Source: Peptococcaceae bacterium (GTDB taxonomy: Bacteria > Bacillota > Peptococcia > Peptococcales > Peptococcaceae). Taken from it: a stretch of DNA of 5,617 nt. Position 1 is the first letter of the stretch; each line of letters opens with the position of its first letter. Where the stretch lies: contig JAGARS010000065.1 in assembly GCA_017622155.1 (NCBI GenBank), positions 1 through 5,617 of the forward strand, given 5' to 3'. The notes under the pieces are model-generated. The model was not told the origin of the DNA, ran no database searches, and was given only the letters and a program-made list of their open reading frames with translations. Both the position numbers and the translations under genes were made by a program. Below, piece by piece: positions 1-3,435 of this stretch.

Positions 1-1
1 C

Positions 2-259
2 ATTGTGCGCGGTGTGTCCACCAGTTTGTCCCATGGTATCTGTACGCTGATTGTAGGCTGCGGTATGGTATTTGTGCGAAAGCAGAAGAAACTGTTTTAT
101 ACGGGCACATTTGCACTTTTGGCAGCGGCCATGACCTTCCATGCCATATTCAATCTGCTCATCCAGTCGCCGTATGACTATGTGGCACTGGCCATGCCGA
201 TTGTGGTATTCCTGAATGCATGGATTGTAAAGATTACGAAAGAGAATAAAGCAGTATAA
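2..259 (+). CDS. PrsW-family intramembrane protease, C-terminal fragment
   Basis: This is the last 85 codons of a membrane protein gene that enters from the left edge; the true start lies outside the window. The visible part has two or three hydrophobic segments (about residues 9-26, 33-54 and 59-76 of the fragment) and a short basic tail. The pattern R3-x7-H11, then a glycine-containing membrane helix, then F46-H47-A-I-F-N51 followed by a Pro-containing final helix, matches the C-terminal end of PrsW (Pfam PF13367), as I recall Bacillus subtilis PrsW. PrsW is a polytopic protease that cleaves anti-sigma factor RsiW within or near the membrane. The glutamate motifs of the active site (EExxK type) would lie upstream and cannot be checked. 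The substrate here is unknown, because no anti-sigma or sigma gene is visible. A different polytopic membrane protein remains possible. Confidence 0.62.
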   Translation: MVRGVSTSLSHGICTLIVGCGMVFVRKQKKLFYTGTFALLAAAMTFHAIFNLLIQSPYDYVALAMPIVVFLNAWIVKITKENKAV

Positions 260-271
260 ATATGCTCAAAC

Positions 272-294
272 AAATAGCAAAATAGCCAAATAGC
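272..294. repeat. Three copies of AAATAGC at 8-bp spacing
   Basis: The heptamer AAATAGC occurs at 272-278, 280-286 and 288-294, in exact 8-bp register, between the stop of the PrsW-like gene and the terminator hairpin. It looks like a small slippage-type tandem repeat with one variable spacer base. No function is evident. Confidence 0.7.
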
Positions 295-330
295 AAAACA
301 CCCGTGTCGAATGGACAGCGGGTGTTTTTT
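295..330 (+). terminator. Intrinsic terminator after the PrsW-like gene, possibly bidirectional
   Basis: The arms AAAACACCCG (295-304) and CGGGTGTTTT (319-328) pair perfectly. TGTC (305-308) and GACA (314-317) extend the stem across a single bulged G at 318, leaving a GAATG loop. The right arm runs into six T residues (325-330), as expected of a Rho-independent terminator for the rightward gene ending at 259. The hairpin also lies only 7 bp beyond the stop codon of the leftward regulator gene (336). Read on the minus strand it ends in TTTTGC, a shorter T run, so it could also stop that transcript with lower efficiency. Confidence 0.88.
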
Positions 331-335
331 GTGTA

Positions 336-1241
336 TTACTGTTGTTTTTGTGCTTTGTGCCAGTTGCACCAGTTGAGCGTGTAAATGATGAGGGCAGTGA
401 GCAGAATCATTCTGGCAATACCCAAAAAGATATTCATATACACCAGTGATTTCATAATGCCCCAAGCAGCATCGACAAATAATCGGCTGTATGGAAAATG
501 CAGGAGCACATATACAAACCATATCAAAATGAGAGCGGTCTGTTTGCCTTTGTTCCAGTTTACAGATATATTGCGAAATGCTCGAACGGTAAAGTACATC
601 AGAATAATGATACCGATTAGATGTACCCAGCCTATCAGCACAGCTATCGGATTAGCAAACTGATATGCATATGGGTTGAATACCATTGCATAGCTGGAAC
701 CTGTGGCAAGGTGCAGATAAACAATGAGCATAATATTGATAGCCCAGCCGCAATAAATTCCTACGTGTTTTTTTGCAATCAGACAGATGAGACCGCAAAC
801 AAGGAATGGAAGTGAGAAAATCAGCCCGGATAAAAAGCCGCCCAGTATGGTAAATACCAGTACTGTCAGAAAAGTCATGCACAATAGAATAATTCCAGCA
901 ATCTGCCGTGTTTCAAGCCCTGTTTTGATGGTAACAGGAATCGGCTCCTGCGGCGAGGTATCTGCTGGTATTGTATACTGCTTTATGGGTTCAGACGATT
1001 CTGATGGTTTTGTCTGTTCGTCTGGTGGTGTGGGAGGCGTATCATCCGCGCCCTTTACCAGTTCATCCAAACTGACAGAGAATATTTCACTTAGTTTCAG
1101 CAGTTTATCCAGATCAGGAGTAGCGGTGTCTGTCTCCCATTTTGATACGCTCTGACGGGAAATATCCAGCGCGTCGGCTAAATCTCCCTGTGACATATTG
1201 TGTTCTTTGCGCAATTGTTGTATATTGGTTCCCAATGTCAT
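336..1241 (-). CDS. XRE/Cro-type HTH regulator with C-terminal membrane domain
   Basis: This encodes a 301-residue protein. Residues 5-62 form a classical XRE/Cro/cI helix-turn-helix domain; the core is MSQGDLADALDISRQSVSKW (16-35), followed by the usual ..P.L..L.KLSEIFSVSLDELV helices. Residues 65-105 are a Pro/Thr/Ser/Glu-rich linker. From about residue 112 the chain has about six hydrophobic segments (roughly 113-133, 138-157, 161-180, 197-218, 234-250 and 265-288) with a short cytoplasmic tail. The layout fits a DNA-binding domain held at the cytoplasmic membrane that may sense an envelope or ligand signal. I do not recognise the membrane part as a named domain. The reading frame extends upstream to 1340, but AAGGAGG at 1251-1257 lies 9 bp before the ATG at 1241, and the HTH starts right after it, so the 301-residue form is chosen. 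The gene is divergent from the small membrane-protein gene at 1517. Confidence 0.88.
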   Translation of the reverse strand: MTLGTNIQQLRKEHNMSQGDLADALDISRQSVSKWETDTATPDLDKLLKLSEIFSVSLDELVKGADDTPPTPPDEQTKPSESSEPIKQYTIPADTSPQEPIPVTIKTGLETRQIAGIILLCMTFLTVLVFTILGGFLSGLIFSLPFLVCGLICLIAKKHVGIYCGWAINIMLIVYLHLATGSSYAMVFNPYAYQFANPIAVLIGWVHLIGIIILMYFTVRAFRNISVNWNKGKQTALILIWFVYVLLHFPYSRLFVDAAWGIMKSLVYMNIFLGIARMILLTALIIYTLNWCNWHKAQKQQ

Positions 1242-1250
1242 AAATATGCG

Positions 1251-1257
1251 CCTCCTT
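1251..1257 (-). promoter_or_regulatory. Ribosome binding site fixing the regulator start
   Basis: On the minus strand AAGGAGG lies 9 nt before the ATG at 1241-1239. It is a full Shine-Dalgarno match and rules out the upstream ATG at 1340, whose 33 extra codons would run over the promoter. Confidence 0.9.
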
Positions 1258-1286
1258 TTTGAAATGATATGCTTCTTTCTGCATGT

Positions 1287-1315
1287 ATCATAGCATTTTG
1301 CAGCAAAAATGTCTA
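1287..1315 (-). promoter_or_regulatory. Sigma-A-type promoter of the XRE regulator gene
   Basis: On the minus strand, TAGACA (1315-1310, five of six matches to TTGACA) is followed by a 17-bp spacer and TATGAT (1292-1287, five of six matches to TATAAT). Transcription should start near 1280, giving a leader of about 40 nt before the ATG. The spacer contains an imperfect palindrome, described separately. Confidence 0.78.
1294..1311. promoter_or_regulatory. Candidate operator: palindrome inside the regulator promoter spacer
   Basis: CATTTTGC (1294-1301) and GCAAAAATG (1303-1311) form an inverted repeat around a single A, with one extra A in the right arm. It fills the -10/-35 spacer and touches the -35 box. 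A dimeric XRE repressor bound here would block RNA polymerase, so self-repression is plausible. No binding evidence is available; this is an inference from symmetry and position. Confidence 0.35.
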
Positions 1316-1316
1316 T

Positions 1317-1351
1317 CAACCGGGCTTGGAATTTTAGCAACCGGCAGTTGC
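1317..1351. repeat. CAACCGG direct repeats and GCAAC-N5-GTTGC palindrome between divergent promoters
   Basis: CAACCGG occurs at 1317-1323 and again at 1338-1344. The two starts are 21 bp apart, two helical turns, so both copies face the same side of the DNA. The second copy is embedded in a perfect interrupted palindrome, GCAAC (1337-1341), five bases, GTTGC (1347-1351). The cluster sits immediately upstream of the -35 box of the regulator gene and upstream of the promoter at 1418-1446. It could be a regulator binding site. Confidence 0.4.
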
Positions 1352-1417
1352 ATGAAGGGTGCCAATGAGAAAATCAGCAAAAAATCAGGCATAAGTCAAG
1401 CTTTTTTGGGATATTCA

Positions 1418-1446
1418 TTGATGAAGAGAATCATTTGTGGTAAAAT
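1418..1446 (+). promoter_or_regulatory. Sigma-A-type promoter of the small membrane-protein gene
   Basis: TTGATG (1418-1423, four of six to TTGACA), a 17-bp spacer, then TAAAAT (1441-1446, five of six to TATAAT). The spacer ends in TGG, giving an extended -10 (TGnTAAAAT). Transcription should start near 1453, leaving a leader of about 65 nt before the ATG at 1517. Confidence 0.75.
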
Positions 1447-1455
1447 ATACTGATT

Positions 1456-1480
1456 GCGTTTTGTGAATAGCGTTTTATGA
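1456..1480 (+). repeat. 11-bp direct repeat in the leader of the small membrane-protein gene
   Basis: GCGTTTTGTGA (1456-1466) and GCGTTTTATGA (1470-1480) differ at one base and start 14 bp apart. They lie just downstream of the predicted transcription start, a position where a repressor could act. No function is demonstrated. Confidence 0.4.
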
Positions 1481-1516
1481 CGAAGTCTGTATATACGTAT
1501 TAATTGGAGGTTTATA

Positions 1517-2023
1517 ATGGCTGAATCAATTGTAAACTGGCTGATGACAGTTTTTGCAGAACATGTCCCGGCTGAACTGTTTGTATTTATCATATCTATG
1601 CTGCCTGTTCTGGAATTACGTGGAGGACTAATTGCAGCGGCATTGTTAAATATTCCGCTAGTGGAGGCACTGATAATTTGTATCGTAGGCAATGTCATTC
1701 CAATTCCATTTATTTTGCTTTTGATTCGCCCGATTTTTGCATGGCTGAAAGGCACAAAGCTGTTTCGTCCTACGGTAGAAAAACTGGAAAACAGAGCTAT
1801 GGGGAAAAGCGACCAGATTCGCAAATATGAATTCTGGGGGCTGTTAATCTTTGTAGGAATTCCGTTGCCGGGTACCGGCGCTTGGACAGGGGCATTGATT
1901 GCTTCTATGCTCAATATCAGTATCAAGCGGGCAATACCGCCGATTTTGCTAGGGGTGTGTATGGCTAGTATGATTATGACGGTGATTTCTTATGTGATTC
2001 CGGCCATCATAATGGGGTTTTGA
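1517..2023 (+). CDS. COG2426-type small membrane protein (small multi-drug export family)
   Basis: This encodes a 168-residue, very hydrophobic protein with the hallmarks of family PF06695/COG2426, named 'putative small multi-drug export protein'. Visible motifs are LPVLELRGGLI (29-39), GNVIPIPF (58-65) and GIPLPGTGAWTGALIA (114-129). Membrane segments lie at about 19-41, 50-74, 107-130 and 138-165; a basic stretch (about 78-103) between the second and third is presumably cytoplasmic. The first and third segments each carry a Pro/Gly-rich charged or polar motif, which suggests an inverted-repeat, re-entrant-loop fold (inference). The family name comes from an old transport assignment, and the substrate is not established. 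The start is supported by GGAGG at 1506-1510, 6 nt before the ATG. The gene is divergent from the membrane-bound XRE regulator, a natural candidate for its controller. No U-tract terminator follows it. Confidence 0.85.
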   Translation: MAESIVNWLMTVFAEHVPAELFVFIISMLPVLELRGGLIAAALLNIPLVEALIICIVGNVIPIPFILLLIRPIFAWLKGTKLFRPTVEKLENRAMGKSDQIRKYEFWGLLIFVGIPLPGTGAWTGALIASMLNISIKRAIPPILLGVCMASMIMTVISYVIPAIIMGF

Positions 2024-2042
2024 CTTGTTAAAATTCCGTATA

Positions 2043-2072
2043 ACTGCATTGTTTTCAAATAACGAATGCGGT
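2043..2072 (+). repeat. Hairpin-forming inverted repeat after the small membrane-protein gene
   Basis: ACTGCATT (2043-2050) pairs with AATGCGGT (2065-2072), including one G-T wobble. After a bulged G at 2064, GTT (2051-2053) pairs with AAC (2061-2063) around a 7-nt loop. It starts 19 bp after the stop codon at 2023. No T run follows, so it is not a standard intrinsic terminator. Its right arm is also the outer left arm of the longer hairpin at 2065-2149, so the two folds exclude each other. Confidence 0.5.
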
Positions 2073-2149
2073 GCCGGATATTTCATTATTTGCATGGCGA
2101 AGGTGATGGTATCCGAGCCAAAAATAATAAAATGATCCGGTAACTCATT
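2065..2149. repeat. Long imperfect inverted repeat (about 25 base pairs) in convergent gap
   Basis: The left arm 2065-2091 pairs with the right arm 2122-2149: 25 pairs including one G-T wobble, three mismatches and one bulged base (G at 2134). The strongest block is CCGGAT (2074-2079) with ATCCGG (2135-2140), flanked by an AT-rich half (2080-2091 with 2122-2133). Inside it, TGGC (2095-2098) can pair with GCCA (2117-2120). No coding frame explains it and no T tract follows on either strand. It could be a small non-autonomous mobile element remnant, a 3'-UTR stability structure or part of an unannotated RNA. Confidence 0.6.
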
Positions 2150-2161
2150 AGATAAAATACG

Positions 2162-2195
2162 AATAAAAAACCTGTAATCCGAAGATTACAGGTTT
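2162..2195 (-). terminator. Intrinsic terminator of the NifX-type gene, with UUCG tetraloop
   Basis: AAACCTGTAATC (2168-2179) and GATTACAGGTTT (2184-2195) form a perfect 12-bp stem. Read on the minus strand the loop is TTCG closed by a C-G pair, the exceptionally stable C(UUCG)G tetraloop, and the stem runs into TTTTTT then ATTC. It begins 16 bp past the stop codon at 2212. On the plus strand the stem is followed by GAAAATC with no T run, so it serves the leftward gene only. Confidence 0.93.
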
Positions 2196-2211
2196 GAAAA
2201 TCAACATTCAA

Positions 2212-2565
2212 TTAGTGATGGTCGCAATCATGATGATCGCAAGCTACCAGGTTGTCTTTCAGTTCGCCGCGCAGCCAAGCTTCAGCTACTTCACGTACAG
2301 GCCCTGCACAGCCACGGATTACTTCAATACCGCTGGCATTCAGTACATTTTTAGCACCGTCGCCCATGTTGCCGCCCAGCATTACCATAACACCGGCCTG
2401 TGCCAGTACAGGTGCAATACCGGATTTGCAGCCGCAGCCTTCAGGAGAAGCCATTGTTTCTTCTGCTACGATCTGACGGTTTTCGATGGTGTAGATGGTA
2501 TAATGGTCGCAATGACCGAAATGTGCGTCAATTACGCCATCACGAGTTGGTAAACAAATTTTCAT
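2212..2565 (-). CDS. NifX/NifB-type iron-molybdenum cofactor-binding family protein with Cys/His tail
   Basis: This encodes a 117-residue cytoplasmic protein of the dinitrogenase iron-molybdenum cofactor family (PF02579), the small fold shared by NifX, NafY, the C-terminal domain of NifB and MTH1175-like proteins. Visible features are the N-terminal strand MKICLPT, the loop DAHFGHCDHY (13-22; family form HFGxxxxF), a conserved-looking SPEGCGCKSGIAPVLAQAGV (40-59), GGNMGDGA (64-71), then EVIRGCAGPVREVAEAWLRG. Seven cysteines (4, 19, 44, 46, 86, 109, 114) and the tail ACDHHDCDHH (108-117) suggest metal or iron-sulfur cluster binding. AGGGGG at 2574-2579 lies 8 nt before the ATG. No nif genes are in view, so a role as a general cluster carrier or scaffold in an anaerobe is more likely than nitrogenase assembly; this is inference. 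The gene has its own promoter and terminator and is divergent from rnc. Confidence 0.88.
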   Translation of the reverse strand: MKICLPTRDGVIDAHFGHCDHYTIYTIENRQIVAEETMASPEGCGCKSGIAPVLAQAGVMVMLGGNMGDGAKNVLNASGIEVIRGCAGPVREVAEAWLRGELKDNLVACDHHDCDHH

Positions 2566-2606
2566 AATAAAAACCCCCTAAAGTGTAGTAAATTAACTAT
2601 GTGTCT

Positions 2607-2635
2607 ATTATACTATATTTTTGGGGGAATTACAA
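2607..2635 (-). promoter_or_regulatory. Sigma-A-type promoter of the NifX-type gene
   Basis: On the minus strand, TTGTAA (2635-2630, four of six to TTGACA), a 17-bp spacer and a perfect TATAAT (2612-2607). The start would be near 2600, giving a leader of about 35 nt that contains AGGGGG. The opposite-strand promoter for rnc must share the gap 2566-2693, but I see no convincing -35/-10 pair for it; TATAGA at 2659-2664 is the best -10 candidate and lacks a matching -35. Confidence 0.72.
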
Positions 2636-2680
2636 TAATAAAAACATGAGAAAATATGTATAGAAATAAATAGTTGTGAA

Positions 2681-2686
2681 AGAAGG
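2681..2686 (+). promoter_or_regulatory. Ribosome binding site deciding the rnc start
   Basis: AGAAGG lies 7 nt before the ATG at 2694. The in-frame GTG at 2676 has no purine-rich site before it and lies upstream of this one, so ATG 2694 is preferred. Confidence 0.75.
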
Positions 2687-2693
2687 CGTTGAA

Positions 2694-3404
2694 ATGATTC
2701 CGCAAAAACGGGAAGAACATTTAAAAAAATTAACACATACGCTGAATATTCAGCTGGATGATATGGAGTCGCTAAGTGTAGCACTGACGCATCCATCTTT
2801 TATATTGGGGGATAATGCATCACTAATCAATAATCAGCGGCTGGAATTTTTAGGCGATGCGGTAGTGGATTTGGTAGTGGGACAGTATTTGTATAATGAG
2901 TTTCCGGACAAGCCGGAAGGGGAATTGACAAAGATGCGTGCAGCTCTGGTATGTGAGAGTGCTTTGGCAAGTGCAGCCCGCAGGGTATCTTTGGGAGAAT
3001 ATCTGCTTATCGGCAAAGGGGAACGGGGCAGTGGCGGATATGACCGTCCATCTAATCTGGCTGATGCCTGGGAAGCAATGGTAGGTGCTATTTATCTGCA
3101 GCTGGGTATTGATGCAGTGCGCCCAATCATACTTGAATATATCGGTCCGGAAATTGCACAGGTGCGTAAAGGGCATTATGGTGATTATAAGACGATCTTG
3201 CAGGAAATTGTGCAGCAGGATCGAGAAGCGACGATTCAGTATGAGATTGTGCGTACAGAAGGACCGGATCATGATAAAAAATTTACTGCCTGTGTGCGTG
3301 TCAATGGGGTGGTACAGGCCGAAGGAACAGGCAGAACCAAAAAAGAAGCGGAACAGATTGCAGCTTGTCAGACATTGATTCAGATGGGTGCAATTGAACA
3401 ATAA
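2694..3404 (+). CDS. rnc: Ribonuclease III
   Basis: This encodes a 236-residue RNase III, the usual length for the bacterial enzyme. It cleaves double-stranded RNA as a Mg2+-dependent homodimer, in rRNA precursor processing and mRNA turnover. The N-terminal endonuclease domain (about 10-155) carries the signature QRLEFLGDAVVDL (48-60) with acidic residues E51 and D55, and the second metal-binding pair D124 and E127 in NLADAWEAMVGAIYL (121-135). The C-terminal double-stranded RNA-binding domain (about 163-233) begins DYKTILQEIVQQ and ends with TKKEAEQIAACQTLI, including the basic KK of its last helix. All expected catalytic positions are present, so the enzyme should be active. smc follows after 31 bp with no terminator between them, so the two are probably co-transcribed, an arrangement common in Bacillota. 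The often-seen upstream acpP is replaced here by the divergent NifX-type gene. Confidence 0.97.
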   Translation: MIPQKREEHLKKLTHTLNIQLDDMESLSVALTHPSFILGDNASLINNQRLEFLGDAVVDLVVGQYLYNEFPDKPEGELTKMRAALVCESALASAARRVSLGEYLLIGKGERGSGGYDRPSNLADAWEAMVGAIYLQLGIDAVRPIILEYIGPEIAQVRKGHYGDYKTILQEIVQQDREATIQYEIVRTEGPDHDKKFTACVRVNGVVQAEGTGRTKKEAEQIAACQTLIQMGAIEQ

Positions 3405-3435
3405 GCAAATACTTCGATAGAAAAGAGGTGTATGT

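Noticed and set aside
178..522. 114-codon minus-strand frame spanning the 295-330 terminator
   Set aside because: It crosses the terminator hairpin and overlaps both real genes; translation is Cys/His-rich without a domain.
787..1155. 122-codon plus-strand frame inside the XRE regulator gene
   Set aside because: Ser/Val-rich antisense translation of the regulator's linker and HTH; no ribosome binding site.
1242..1340. 33-codon upstream extension of the XRE regulator (ATG at 1340)
   Set aside because: It would translate through the predicted promoter, and the strong AAGGAGG at 1251-1257 fixes the start at 1241.
1396..1926. 176-codon minus-strand frame opposite the small membrane-protein gene
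   Set aside because: The plus-strand frame has recognisable family motifs, a ribosome binding site and a promoter; the antisense frame has none of these and runs through that promoter.
2168..2195. Same hairpin as a terminator for the rightward small membrane-protein gene
   Set aside because: On the plus strand it is followed by GAAAATC rather than a T run, so termination in that direction is not supported.
2194..2553. 119-codon plus-strand frame over the NifX-type gene
   Set aside because: It starts inside the terminator stem with a non-ATG codon and has no ribosome binding site; the minus-strand gene is well supported.
2676..2693. GTG start for rnc six codons upstream
   Set aside because: No Shine-Dalgarno sequence before it, whereas AGAAGG is well placed for the ATG at 2694.
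2850..3401. 183-codon minus-strand frame within rnc
   Set aside because: Antisense to an intact RNase III gene with all catalytic motifs; no independent coding evidence.
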